Shown: positions 18,048 to 27,092 of the stretch, piece by piece
How the letters are laid out: every line of letters begins with the position of its first letter
Numbering within the stretch: the stretch's first letter is position 1
NCBI GenBank assembly: GCA_041480065.1
Contig: JBGOZF010000001.1
Location: forward strand, 87,614 to 151,613
DNA: 64,000 nucleotides
Direction: 5' to 3'
DNA from: Fen-999 sp041480065
GTDB taxonomy: Bacteria; Pseudomonadota; Gammaproteobacteria; Burkholderiales; Rhodocyclaceae
The notes under the pieces: generated by a model
What the model saw: the letters and a program-made list of their open reading frames with translations, nothing else
The model's database searches: none
What the model was told of the DNA's origin: nothing
Made by a program: the position numbers and the translations under genes

Positions 18048-19395
18048 TGTCGTCGGGCTTACCCGGAATCTGCTCGGCGGCACTCATACCCCGCGCCTTT
18101 CCGCGCTGCTCACACACGGCGTTCCGATACAGACCGTCACCCCTGCCGTAACCTGCTCGGTACAGGCAAGCTATCTTACCGGCCGCCTGCCCGCCAGCCA
18201 CGGTATCGTCGGCAACGGTTGGTATTTCCGCGATCTGGGTGAAGTTCTGTTCTGGCGGCAATCCAACCAGCTTGTCCAGGGCGGGAAGATCTGGCATGAG
18301 GCGCGCCGCCGCGATCCCGCGTTCAGCGTGGCAAATACCTTCTGGTGGTATGCCATGAACACGGATGCAGACGTCACAGTGACGCCGCGCCCCCTGTACT
18401 GTGCAGACGGACGCAAGCTTCCCGACTGCTACACGGCCCCCCTCGAACTGCGGGATCGATTCAACCGGGAACTCGGTCAGTTCCCCCTGTTCCAGTTCTG
18501 GGGACCTGCCACCTCGATTGCCTCGAGCGAATGGATAGCCAAGGCGGCCATGGCAATTGAGGAACAATTTCGACCTACCCTTCAACTGGTCTACCTGCCT
18601 CATCTGGACTACTGTCTGCAGAAGCTCGGGCCTCAGGGAGATATCGACGGGGACCTGGGCGAGATCGACGCCCTTTGCGGCCGTCTGCTTGACTACTTTC
18701 ACGAACGCGGCTGTCGCGTCGTTGTGCTTTCGGAATACGGCATCAGTGCGGTCAACCACCCGATTCATCCCAACAGGATTCTGAGAGAAGCCGGCCTGCT
18801 CTCCCTCAAGCGCGACCTCGGCAGGGAGTATCTGGATCCGGGTAGCAGCCGGGCCTTCGCCGTAGCGGACCATCAGGTGTGTCACCTCTATGTTCGCGAC
18901 CCGAGAGACATTCCGCTGGTCCGCGATCTCTTTGCTCGGCTTCCGGGCGTAGGGCTGGTGCTGGAAGAGGATGGGAAGCACGCCTACGGGCTCAACCATG
19001 AGCGCTCAGGCGAACTGGTACTGATTGCGTCAACCGAAAGCTGGTTCACCTACTATTGGTGGCAGGATGACCAGATGGCTCCTGACTACGCCCGCAGCGT
19101 CAACATCCATGCAAAGCCGGGCTACGATCCCTGCGAACTGTTTCTCGACCCAGCCATACCCTTTCCGCGACTGAAAGTCGCGATGACCCTGGCCAGGAAA
19201 CTGCTCGGTTTCCGCTACCTGATGGATGTCATCCCGCTGGATGCCAGCTTGGTCAAGGGTTCCCACGGCCGCGTCGCGGACAGTCCTTCAGATGCGCCGC
19301 TGCTGATGAGCGACACCCCCCGTCTTCTTGATCGCGATTCGGTGCATGCGACCGATGTCCACGATCTTCTGCTGCGGCACATCTTCTGCGACTAG
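18025..19395 (+). CDS. eboF: EboF, alkaline phosphatase / nucleotide pyrophosphatase family protein
   Basis: A 456-residue member of the alkaline phosphatase superfamily (type I phosphodiesterase / nucleotide pyrophosphatase branch). An N-terminal metal aspartate is in VVLDVVGL (D8) and the predicted nucleophile is T43 in PAVTCSVQASYLTG. Later metal ligands are probable in VYLPHLDYCLQ, VVVLSEYGI and SHGRV near the C-terminus. No signal peptide is seen. The stop is 3 nt before the GTG of eboC. Ebo phosphodiesterases are proposed to act on a lipid- or nucleotide-linked intermediate. Confidence 0.88.
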   Translation: MHRTVVLDVVGLTRNLLGGTHTPRLSALLTHGVPIQTVTPAVTCSVQASYLTGRLPASHGIVGNGWYFRDLGEVLFWRQSNQLVQGGKIWHEARRRDPAFSVANTFWWYAMNTDADVTVTPRPLYCADGRKLPDCYTAPLELRDRFNRELGQFPLFQFWGPATSIASSEWIAKAAMAIEEQFRPTLQLVYLPHLDYCLQKLGPQGDIDGDLGEIDALCGRLLDYFHERGCRVVVLSEYGISAVNHPIHPNRILREAGLLSLKRDLGREYLDPGSSRAFAVADHQVCHLYVRDPRDIPLVRDLFARLPGVGLVLEEDGKHAYGLNHERSGELVLIASTESWFTYYWWQDDQMAPDYARSVNIHAKPGYDPCELFLDPAIPFPRLKVAMTLARKLLGFRYLMDVIPLDASLVKGSHGRVADSPSDAPLLMSDTPRLLDRDSVHATDVHDLLLRHIFCD

Positions 19396-19398
19396 CCT

Positions 19399-20106
19399 GT
19401 GAGTACGTTCAAGTCCTACCTGGATCTCTGCCGGATAAGCAACCTGCCTACGGTTTGGACCAACGTCCTGGTTGCTTACCTGCTCGCAAGCGGTGAGTTT
19501 TCACTTGTTCCGTACATCACGCTGGCCGTTGCCATGTCCACTTTCTATATGGCCGGTATGAGTCTCAACGACGTGTGCGACACGGCCTACGATCGATTGC
19601 ATAGACCGTCGCGGCCGATTCCCGCGGGGCGGGTATCGCGGCGGGACGCGATTCTGCTGACGATCGCACTATTCGCGACGGGCGTGGTGCTCCTGCCTTT
19701 GCTTCCATATTGGAGCGGTTTGGCCGCGGGCGTCGCGCTCGTGTTGACGATCGTGTTCTACGATCTTCATCACAAGGGAAATCCGTTCAGCGTATTCATC
19801 ATGGCTGCATGCCGATTCCTGATTTTCGCCGTGGTTTCGCTGGCGGTTTCCGGCCGGTTGGTTCCGCTCGCGCTGCTGGCCGGTGGAATCCAGTTCTTGT
19901 ACGTGGTTTCCATCAGCTTGGTCGCTCGCCACGAGAGCAGCCGCTCGAAGCCGTTCCCGTTTCCCGTCATCCCGGCCATGTTGGCCGGCATTTCCTTGCT
20001 GGATGGCGTTCTCTTGGCGGTATTCATATCGCTTCCCTGGTCGCTGGCCGGTGTCGGCTGCGCACTGCTTACTTGGTCTGGCCAACGATACGTTCGAGGC
20101 GACTGA
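19399..20106 (+). CDS. eboC: EboC, UbiA-like prenyltransferase
   Basis: A 235-residue polytopic UbiA superfamily protein starting at GTG 19399. The prenyl-diphosphate-binding motif NDVCDTAYD is at residues 57-65 and a second acidic motif YDLHH is further on. The opening LCRISNLPTVWTNVLVAYLL is typical of EboC. About seven to eight membrane spans are visible. It likely transfers a prenyl group to a small molecule made by the other Ebo enzymes, at the inner membrane. It is the last gene of the rightward operon, converging on gspB 37 nt away. Confidence 0.88.
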   Translation: MSTFKSYLDLCRISNLPTVWTNVLVAYLLASGEFSLVPYITLAVAMSTFYMAGMSLNDVCDTAYDRLHRPSRPIPAGRVSRRDAILLTIALFATGVVLLPLLPYWSGLAAGVALVLTIVFYDLHHKGNPFSVFIMAACRFLIFAVVSLAVSGRLVPLALLAGGIQFLYVVSISLVARHESSRSKPFPFPVIPAMLAGISLLDGVLLAVFISLPWSLAGVGCALLTWSGQRYVRGD

Positions 20107-20143
20107 ACGTTGTCGAGACGACTACGCAGTCGAGTCACGCGGC

Positions 20144-20824
20144 TCAGCGCTTGAAGCGGTAGCCCTTGAAATTGAAGACCACGCCGTGGTCGAGAATCTT
20201 TTCCACCGTCAGGCCGGGTGCGACCTCGTCGCCTTCCCGCAGGGGCCTGTCATTGATGATTATCAGGTTGTTCGCGTCCCCGTCGTGGACGAATCCGGTC
20301 ACGGAGATCGGCGGCAATTGCTTGTGAATACTCATCGGCATCCCGTCCGCTGTGGTCGGTTCGGCAACCGCCTCTACTTTCGCCGGTGCCGAGGCCGGGG
20401 TGTTCCCGACCGCGCTTTTCACGACCAGAGGTGCGGCGATTGGCGCACTGGGAGCCGGGGATGCGGCGGAAGGAGTTACGGCGCGCGGCAGGCTCGAAGG
20501 GGGTGGCGCGATCTTGACCGGAACAAGGGGGGGCGGGGAAGCCGGTGCTGCCTGCGTATCCGCACCCGGTGCCACGACGGCTGCCGATTGCGCCGTCGCC
20601 GGCATCGGCTTCGCGGCTGGAGCCGAAGCCGGTGGACTTGGGCGCAGCCAGAATGCTATCGCCACAACATTGACCAGCAGCGCTCCCACCAGCAGAGGGT
20701 AGCGCCAGGACGGACCCGGTTCCCCTTCCTCTGCGATGGGCGGCAGCAGCGAATACTGGGTCGCGACCGCGCTCTGCCGGCGGGACTGCTCGGACATTTT
20801 CAGGGCTTCAAGGATGTATGACAT
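20144..20824 (-). CDS. gspB: GspB, type II secretion accessory protein
   Basis: A 226-residue protein starting MSYILEALKMSEQSRR, the hallmark N-terminus of GspB proteins. A membrane span (about residues 43-58) and a long Pro/Ala-rich periplasmic linker follow, then the C-terminal domain LPPISVTGFVHDGDANNLIIIND and LREGDEVAPGLTVEKILDHGVVFNFKGYRFKR. GspA and GspB form an inner-membrane complex that helps place the secretin through the cell wall. Its start overlaps the exeA end by 17 nt. The rest of the type II system is elsewhere. Confidence 0.9.
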   Translation of the reverse strand: MSYILEALKMSEQSRRQSAVATQYSLLPPIAEEGEPGPSWRYPLLVGALLVNVVAIAFWLRPSPPASAPAAKPMPATAQSAAVVAPGADTQAAPASPPPLVPVKIAPPPSSLPRAVTPSAASPAPSAPIAAPLVVKSAVGNTPASAPAKVEAVAEPTTADGMPMSIHKQLPPISVTGFVHDGDANNLIIINDRPLREGDEVAPGLTVEKILDHGVVFNFKGYRFKR

Positions 20825-22520
20825 CTTGGCTTGACTCTGCGTTCAGCTCCAGGCGCGGCAGATCCTTGTCAAGGCGCATGCTCAGGCGCACCAAGGTCAG
20901 GGCACCGGCCACGCCGTCCGGTACGATACCCTCGGATAGTTGAAACGCCTTTACCCGCCTATACAGGTCGTCGTCGAAGGTCGCGGGGCCATTGGCGTTG
21001 TCGCCGACAATTTCCGCCAGGCTGTTGCGCAGCCACGATACTGCCGGTCCGCTGTTTCCGCGCAACAAGGCATCCTTGACGCCGGGAGGAGCTTTCCACA
21101 ACAGGACGTAATTGCCCGACCAAGCCGGAGAAATATTGGCGAGGGGTACCCGACGGGTTTCTCCCGCCAGCTTGAAGGTCGCGGTTTGTCCGTCGAGCGC
21201 CGCGAGCACCGCGTGATATCGAGCGCCCTCGCCGTCCATCAGCAGCAAAGCGGGTTGGTTGAAGCGAAGCAGGTCGGCGAGGCCGCCGCGTCCGTGCAGG
21301 CAACGCAGTTTGGCTGCCGCGGCGGCTTTGCACGGAGCCATCCCGGCGGTCGGATCGTAGGTGAGACCGTAGAGCTTGAAGAGATCCCGGAAAGCGAGTC
21401 TCTCGCTAAGAGCGCGCGGGGTACCGGTTTCAGGCCAGTTCAGATTTGCGGACATCGCCGGTTCGTCGTCGGGCACTCTGGGTACCTGATCAACGGCGGC
21501 AACAGCCGCCGTGATTGGGGTTGGGGGCGAAACTGCGTCCAGTTGAGGAGACGCCGGAACGGGAGCCGCCGCGGCGAGCACATCGGGAGCCATTTCCGAC
21601 AAGGCGCCGGGCCATAGCGGACGAAGAACATAGCCGGCGACGAAGGCGGTACAGGCGGCACCAAGAAAGGAGAGTCGCCAGCCGCGGCGGCGCCAAAGGG
21701 GCGGCTTGGCCGACACGCCGAAGACCTCGCGCGCCGCCTTCAGCAGGGTCTTGCGCGTTACCTGCTGTTTGCCCTGGACGTAAGTTCCCAGCAGCGCCCG
21801 GTCGCAGACGAGATTGATCAGGCGCGGCACGCCCTTGGTCACGCGATAGAGACGGCCCATCAGGCTGTCGGGGAACAGCGGCACCAGGGTTCCGGCGATG
21901 CGCAGGCGATGCCTGACGTAGGCGGCAAGCTCGTCGCGGGTCAAGTGGGTGAGATGGAAGCGGGCGACGACGCGCTGGGCCACCTGGCGCATTTCCGGTC
22001 GTGCCAGCATGTCCTGTAGCTCGGGCTGACCGATCAGGATGATCTGCAGCAATTTGCGGGTGTTGGTTTCCAGGTTCGTCAGCAGGCGCAGCAGTTCAAG
22101 CACCTGGGGCTGCAGGTTCTGGGCTTCGTCGATGATCAGAACTGCGCGGCGGCCGGCGGCGTTTGCCAGCAACAGGTGCCTGTTGATGGCGTCGACCAGA
22201 TGCTTGATGCCGGAACCGCCGGCCTGAACAGCGACATGGAATTCGTCGCAGATGGTGGCCAGCAACTCGTGGACGCCCATCATGGGATTCAGGATGAAGG
22301 CCACGTCGCACAGGTCGTCGATCTGTTCCAGCAGGCAACGGCACAGGGTCGTCTTGCCCGTGCCGATCTCACCGGTGAGCAGCACGAAGCCGCCTTCTGC
22401 CCGCACGCCAAAAAGCAAGTGGGCAATCGCCTCGCGATGCCTGACGCTCATGTACAGAAAGCGCGGATCAGGGGCGATCGAGAAGGGCGGTGCGGTGAGT
22501 CGAAAATATTCCTCGTACAT
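20808..22520 (-). CDS. exeA: ExeA/GspA family AAA ATPase with peptidoglycan-binding domain
   Basis: A 570-residue protein. The cytoplasmic AAA domain has Walker A GEIGTGKT at residues 50-57 and Walker B AVLIIDEAQN. A membrane span around 283-302 (LSFLGAACTAFVAGYVLRPL) and a periplasmic part follow. The latter has a C39-peptidase-like stretch (LLMDGEGARYHAVLAAL, LANISPAWSGNYVLLW) and a C-terminal peptidoglycan-binding_1 domain (DLYRRVKAFQLSEGIVPDGVAGALTLVRL). The opening MYEEYFRLTAPPFSIAPDPRFLY is typical of ExeA and sets the start at 22520. It acts with GspB in secretin assembly. Confidence 0.9.
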   Translation of the reverse strand: MYEEYFRLTAPPFSIAPDPRFLYMSVRHREAIAHLLFGVRAEGGFVLLTGEIGTGKTTLCRCLLEQIDDLCDVAFILNPMMGVHELLATICDEFHVAVQAGGSGIKHLVDAINRHLLLANAAGRRAVLIIDEAQNLQPQVLELLRLLTNLETNTRKLLQIILIGQPELQDMLARPEMRQVAQRVVARFHLTHLTRDELAAYVRHRLRIAGTLVPLFPDSLMGRLYRVTKGVPRLINLVCDRALLGTYVQGKQQVTRKTLLKAAREVFGVSAKPPLWRRRGWRLSFLGAACTAFVAGYVLRPLWPGALSEMAPDVLAAAAPVPASPQLDAVSPPTPITAAVAAVDQVPRVPDDEPAMSANLNWPETGTPRALSERLAFRDLFKLYGLTYDPTAGMAPCKAAAAAKLRCLHGRGGLADLLRFNQPALLLMDGEGARYHAVLAALDGQTATFKLAGETRRVPLANISPAWSGNYVLLWKAPPGVKDALLRGNSGPAVSWLRNSLAEIVGDNANGPATFDDDLYRRVKAFQLSEGIVPDGVAGALTLVRLSMRLDKDLPRLELNAESSQDVIHP

Positions 22521-22864
22521 GCCGGTCTTCTCTACGCTGGCGCCGCGGGAATCGGAATCGTCAGCTGCCACCTACCGCGCATGCTGCATTCCGGACGCAT
22601 TTTGCCAAACGGCGATCCGCGGAGAATACACGGTGCTGCCAATTCTCGCTACATGATCCCCGATAGCGGGCGACTACAATCAGCGGGCCGCCGCGCAATG
22701 GTTTCCGAAGCAGCCGACGGAACGCCCCGCCCCTGAAGACCGTGGCGCTGACGGTTGAGGCCCGCCGCCGGGCCACCCCACGACGAGGTCGTTCAGTGAC
22801 GCGGAGCCGCGATTCCCAGAAAAAGTCCGCCTTGTCGCTTCGGATTCCCGCCTGACCAAACGAA

Positions 22865-22888
22865 GAAAGCCGCTGTTAGGCGGCTTTC
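22865..22888 (-). terminator. Hairpin terminator downstream of tRNA-Val fragment
   Basis: A 9-bp perfect inverted repeat (GAAAGCCGC, 6-nt loop, GCGGCTTTC). On the minus strand it is followed by TTCGTTTGG, a partial T-run. It lies 30 nt past the 3' end of the tRNA fragment read on the minus strand, where the terminator of an intact tRNA-Val gene would be. It thus looks like ancestral flank left in place when the island entered. Confidence 0.6.
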
Positions 22889-22917
22889 CCGTGACATCGT
22901 CTACCACTGCGGAATTC

Positions 22918-22962
22918 TGGTAGGCGCGATTGGACTCGAACCAACGACCCCCACCATGTCAA
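22918..22962 (-). repeat. Truncated tRNA-Val(GAC) 3' end, left attachment-type repeat
   Basis: Read on the minus strand these 45 nt fold as the 3' part of a tRNA: anticodon loop TTGACAT (anticodon GAC), stem strand GGTGG, variable GGGTC, T arm GTTGG-TTCGAGT-CCAAT, acceptor strand CGCGCCT, discriminator A and CCA. The bases that should complete the anticodon stem (GGTGG on the plus strand) read GGGGA instead, so the 5' half is missing. An identical 45-nt copy is at 63956-64000. Confidence 0.88.
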
Positions 22963-23854
22963 GGGGACGAAGCCGAAAAGCGTCACTCGTAACGTATTGA
23001 TTCAGCTTGATCTTGACGCTTGCCAGTATCGAATACTAGCCTGACATAGCCTTGAACACCGGTAACGCTATCCGTTCACGTCATAGTTGCGTCATAGCCC
23101 CGGACGTCACAGACATGCCGTGGGTCGGTGAGTACGTTCACCAATTCATGCTGGCGAATGACGTGGATTTGGTCAAGTAGGGTGATGGATTGGGGGTGAT
23201 CCCAGCAGCGAACCTGAACAAACGAACCCTTTGGGGGAGTCTCTGGTTACCAAGCCAAGAGACCATAAAGGTGTGCCACGCCCTGCTGCAAGATCCCAAG
23301 GTATTTTAACTTTTGTGCCGGATCGATGATGAGTTGGCTGCGCAAGCGCGGGTCGGTGGTTGTCGATTCTGTGGCAAGGTTAGTGACTAATGACCAGGGC
23401 ACCGCGTTCGTAGCGTTGGCTGATGACCTGGAAGAGAAGATCGGCACCGCGCTTATCGGTCGGAAGGTACCAGCATGCGGTTTTGGCGGCGACCTGACCG
23501 GCGGTTTCGCGAAAGGATAGTTATCTCATAACTGATGCGGACAGTTCATGAACTCGTGACGCTATGCCTTTAGTATGATTGACTAAGCAGTAGCACGCCG
23601 GCATCATGCAGTTGAGTATCGCTGCAGGCAAGAAGGGCATTGGAGAGGATCGCTCAAGGGAACGTGCGCCAAGGGGATGACTTGGCTAGATCGGGCGAAT
23701 GGTTCATCTCCGAAGTGGCGATGTTGACATTGACAAATGTGTTGCGAAGACCAAGTCGCCTGCTGGCTTTTCTGCAAAGCGCTGCGATAGCTGCTTCGGG
23801 CGGTACTGGGATTTGAAACGGTAACCCACACGAGACCCTGTTCGAAAGAATCCA

Positions 23855-24319
23855 ATGATCCCGGACCGCCGAATTATCCCGATATTGGCTGCAGCACTAA
23901 TTGTCGGAGTTGCCGCTTGTGGCGGCCCCAAGTCGGTGATGCTTCGCGCCACCATGGATGTGCAGCCCGCAGTCAACCCCGATAGCCGTGGACGGCCCTC
24001 GCCAGTCGTGGTGCGCGTGTATGCGCTGAAGTCGCTGGCAGCATTCAATTCCGCGTCGTTCTTCTCCCTATACGGGAAAGACAAGGAAACTCTCGGTGCC
24101 GAACTCATCGACAGCGAGGAACTTCAGTTGATACCGGGCGACAAACGCGAATTCCAGAAGGAGTACCCTCCCGAGACCCGCTACCTGGCCGTCTTTGCCG
24201 CATTCCGCGATGTCGAGCATGCCCACTGGCGGGACTCGATCGCCCTGGATACGCAGAAGGCGATCAAAGTGCAGATACGCGTCGAAAACACCAACGTCAG
24301 TATTGTCCCCGCGAAATAG
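23855..24319 (+). CDS. tssJ: TssJ, T6SS outer-membrane lipoprotein
   Basis: A 154-residue lipoprotein with a short signal sequence and lipobox ending VGVAAC (C at about residue 22). The TssJ core contains VVVRVYALKSLAAFNSASFFSLY and LGAELIDSEELQLIPGDKREF, with LAVFAAFRDVEHAHWR. TssJ anchors the TssJLM membrane complex to the outer membrane. It opens the plus-strand operon tssJKLM-tagF; the next gene is 75 nt away. Confidence 0.93.
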   Translation: MIPDRRIIPILAAALIVGVAACGGPKSVMLRATMDVQPAVNPDSRGRPSPVVVRVYALKSLAAFNSASFFSLYGKDKETLGAELIDSEELQLIPGDKREFQKEYPPETRYLAVFAAFRDVEHAHWRDSIALDTQKAIKVQIRVENTNVSIVPAK

Positions 24320-24394
24320 CACACTCTCAAACAGACAGCCGGGTGCTTCGCAACCTTCAACCTCCTCAGTTCAGAACAGGCCTGGATAACAGCC

Positions 24395-25732
24395 ATGCAC
24401 TGGAATAACAAAGTTGTATGGTCCGAGGGAATGTTCCTTCAGCAGCAGCATTTCCAGCAGCATGACCGATTTCTGGAACAACTGGTCGAAGCGCGGACCG
24501 GCCCGCTGGCAGCGCATTTCTGGGGGTTCGTCGGTTTGTCGGTGGACCCCGCCGCGCTCGGCCTGGGCAAAGTGCAACTGTCGTCCGGGCGGGGCATCCT
24601 GCCCGACGGCACGCCGTTCGATTTTCCTGGCCACGACGATCCACCGGAACCGCTCGATTTCGCGCCCGACGCCAGGGACGAACTGATCGTCCTGGCCCTG
24701 CCGCTACGGCGGCCAGGCACCTGCGAAGTGGCGGTTGACGATAATGACAACAGCACGCTCGCGCGCTTCTCGGCGAGCGAAGCCGAGGTCAGCGACGCCA
24801 ACGCGTCTGCCGACGGCAGCGTGCCGATGAGGGTTGGCCGCCTGCGTCTGAGGTTGTTGCGCCAAGGGGAAGTTACCGGAGCCTACTGCACCCTGGGGGT
24901 CGTCAGGGTCACCGAGCGCCACGCCGACAACCAGTTGATCCTGGACCGGAGCTACATTCCCCCCGTACTGCATGCCGCGTGCGATCCGACGCTCATCGGC
25001 TATGCGCGAGAGATCCTTGGCCTGGTGCACCAGCGCGGCGACGCGCTGGCTTCACGCCTTGGCCAGCCCGGGCGGGGGGGCGTTGCGGAAATCGCCGACT
25101 TCCTGTTCCTGCAGACCCTCAACCGCTACGAACTGCTGTTCCAGCATCTGACGCGGCATCCGCTGCTTCATCCGGAACGACTCTACTCGGCCTGCCTGCT
25201 GCTGGCGGGCGACCTGGCCACCTTCAGCCACACCAGTCGCCGCCCCCCGGTCCTGCCGGAATATGCCCACGACGCACTGGCAAGCTGCTTTCCGCCGCTG
25301 ATCGCCGAGATCCGCATGAGCCTCAGCATAGTGCTTGAGCAGAGCGCCATCCCGATCGACCTGCAGGATCGCAAGTACGGCGTCCGCGTTGCCGTCATCC
25401 CGGACCTTGAGTTGCTGAAAGATGCCAGCTTCGTCCTTGCCGTCAACGCCCAGATTCCAGGAGAGACACTGCGCCTGCGCTTTCCGACCCACGTGAAGAT
25501 CGGCCCGGTCGAGCGCATCCGCGACCTCGTAAACCTGCAATTGCCTGGGATTCAGCTTCGCTCCTTGCCGATCGCGCCACGGCAGATTCCCTACCACGCC
25601 GGCTTCAACTACTTCGAACTCGATCGCGAAGGCGAATTGTGGAAGCAGCTGGACCGTTCGGGCGGCTTGGCGATGCACATCGCCGGTGATTTCCCGGGCA
25701 TCGAACTGGAATTCTGGGCCATCCGCGGCTGA
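24395..25732 (+). CDS. tssK: TssK, T6SS baseplate-membrane complex connector
   Basis: A 445-residue protein that begins with the highly conserved HWNNKVVWSEGMFLQQQHFQQ, the signature of TssK (ImpJ/VasE). Full family length is present. Trimeric TssK links the baseplate to the cytoplasmic parts of TssL and TssM. No membrane span is seen. The gene follows tssJ and precedes tssL by 12 nt. Confidence 0.96.
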   Translation: MHWNNKVVWSEGMFLQQQHFQQHDRFLEQLVEARTGPLAAHFWGFVGLSVDPAALGLGKVQLSSGRGILPDGTPFDFPGHDDPPEPLDFAPDARDELIVLALPLRRPGTCEVAVDDNDNSTLARFSASEAEVSDANASADGSVPMRVGRLRLRLLRQGEVTGAYCTLGVVRVTERHADNQLILDRSYIPPVLHAACDPTLIGYAREILGLVHQRGDALASRLGQPGRGGVAEIADFLFLQTLNRYELLFQHLTRHPLLHPERLYSACLLLAGDLATFSHTSRRPPVLPEYAHDALASCFPPLIAEIRMSLSIVLEQSAIPIDLQDRKYGVRVAVIPDLELLKDASFVLAVNAQIPGETLRLRFPTHVKIGPVERIRDLVNLQLPGIQLRSLPIAPRQIPYHAGFNYFELDREGELWKQLDRSGGLAMHIAGDFPGIELEFWAIRG

Positions 25733-25744
25733 GACCAAGCCATC

Positions 25745-27067
25745 ATGAGCGATCCGGACGACCCCTTCGCCCAGTCCGAAACGGACCGCACCATCATGAT
25801 GCCCTCTCCGGGCGCCCGGGGCTTGCAGCGCCCGCAGCCGGCCGCCGCGCAAACGGCGAGCTCAACCCGCGACAGCCTGCCGCGAGCAGGCGACTCGGCT
25901 GCTGCCGTGTCCGGCATCAACCCCCTGGTCGCCGCCGCCAACCCGTTGCTCGACATCGTGCCGCAGTTGCGCGCGACGCCGCAGCACGCCGATCCTTCAG
26001 GCCTGCGCGACTACCTGGCACAGAACATCAAGACCTTCGAAACCCGGGCCAAGGCCGCCGGCACCGCGCCCGAAAAGGTCATTGCTGCCCGTTATGCGCT
26101 CTGCACCTTGCTCGACGAAACGGCCGCATCGACGCCTTGGGGCGGTTCGGGCATCTGGGCCAAACACAGTCTCCTGGTGATGTTCCACAACGAGACGTCG
26201 GGCGGCGAGAAGTTCTTTCAGTTACTGGCAAAAGTCGCCGAGAACCCGGGGGCAAACCACGACCTGCTCGAATTCATGTACGTCTGCCTGGCACTCGGAT
26301 TCGAAGGTCGCTACCGGGTGATCGACAATGGACGGGCGCAACTCGAAGCGCTTCGTGAGCGACTGGCGCAGATGCTTCGAAGGCATCAGGGCGAGTACGA
26401 GCGTGACCTGTCGCCGCATTGGCGAGGCGCCGCGGCACTTCGCTCCCGAGTGCTCACTGTGCTGCCCCTATGGGTGATATTCGCCGTATGCGGCGTGATT
26501 CTGCTCGGCGTCTTCCTGTTCTTCCGGCTGCAATTGATGGAACTGTCGGACCCCGTGTACGCGCAGATTCATCAGCTCCGGGTCCGCACGACCGCACCGC
26601 CGCCCCGACCCGTGGCGCCACCGGCCAAGCCCCGCCTCGCTTCGTTTCTGGAACCGGAGATTCAAGCCGGGTCGGTCGCCGTACGCGACGAAAACAACAG
26701 GAGCATCATCACGATTCGCGGCGACGGATTGTTCCAGCCAGGCAGCGCCACCATCTCGGCCGAATACCTGCCGCTGCTGGGCCGTATCGCCGAGGCACTG
26801 AACTCGGTACCTGGCGCGATACATGTCGTCGGCCATACCGATAATCAGCCCATACGATCGATGCGATTCCCCTCCAACTGGCACCTGTCGCAGGAACGCG
26901 CCAGTTCGGTGGTACGGATTCTCTCGCAACAGGTCGCTGCCACAAGGCTGTCCGGCGAGGGGCGCGCCGACGGCGAACCCATCGCCGACAACGCGACCGC
27001 CGAGGGGCGAGCCCGCAACCGGCGCGTGGAAATCACGCTTTTTGCCGCCCTCGGCGGCCCATCCTGA
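25745..27067 (+). CDS. tssL: TssL with C-terminal OmpA peptidoglycan-binding domain
   Basis: A 440-residue protein. After a Pro/Gln-rich N-terminus comes the DotU/ImpK domain (about residues 60-230; NPLLDIVPQL, ALCTLLDETAASTPWG, FMYVCLALGFEGRYRV). A membrane span is near 238-258, then a periplasmic linker and an OmpA-like domain with VVGHTDNQPI and NRRVEITLF. This is the specialised TssL form that anchors itself to the cell wall, removing the need for a separate TagL protein. It lies between tssK and tssM. Confidence 0.95.
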   Translation: MSDPDDPFAQSETDRTIMMPSPGARGLQRPQPAAAQTASSTRDSLPRAGDSAAAVSGINPLVAAANPLLDIVPQLRATPQHADPSGLRDYLAQNIKTFETRAKAAGTAPEKVIAARYALCTLLDETAASTPWGGSGIWAKHSLLVMFHNETSGGEKFFQLLAKVAENPGANHDLLEFMYVCLALGFEGRYRVIDNGRAQLEALRERLAQMLRRHQGEYERDLSPHWRGAAALRSRVLTVLPLWVIFAVCGVILLGVFLFFRLQLMELSDPVYAQIHQLRVRTTAPPPRPVAPPAKPRLASFLEPEIQAGSVAVRDENNRSIITIRGDGLFQPGSATISAEYLPLLGRIAEALNSVPGAIHVVGHTDNQPIRSMRFPSNWHLSQERASSVVRILSQQVAATRLSGEGRADGEPIADNATAEGRARNRRVEITLFAALGGPS

Positions 27068-27092
27068 GCCGCCGGCGACGCATGGAATTGTC

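Larger units (their letters stand above)
22521..23854. other. Gene-poor region at the left edge of the T6SS segment
   Basis: About 1.3 kb between exeA and tssJ. It holds the hairpin at 22865-22888, the tRNA-Val 3' fragment at 22918-22962, and two copies of CGTCATAG at 23079-23086 and 23090-23097, spaced 11 nt apart. Short open frames exist but none has recognisable protein character or a good ribosome site. The region inside the tRNA fragment is the likely place of a decayed integrase or attachment site, but I could not identify any integrase remnant. The tssJ promoter should be near its right end. Confidence 0.5.

Noticed and set aside
23326..23520. A 64-aa plus-strand frame in the tssJ upstream region
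   Set aside because: No recognisable family, no good ribosome site and poor protein character. It could be debris of a lost gene but cannot be supported.
26823..27092. An extended N-terminus for TssM
   Set aside because: The extension is an alternative frame of tssL, and the protein with two membrane spans starts at 27093.
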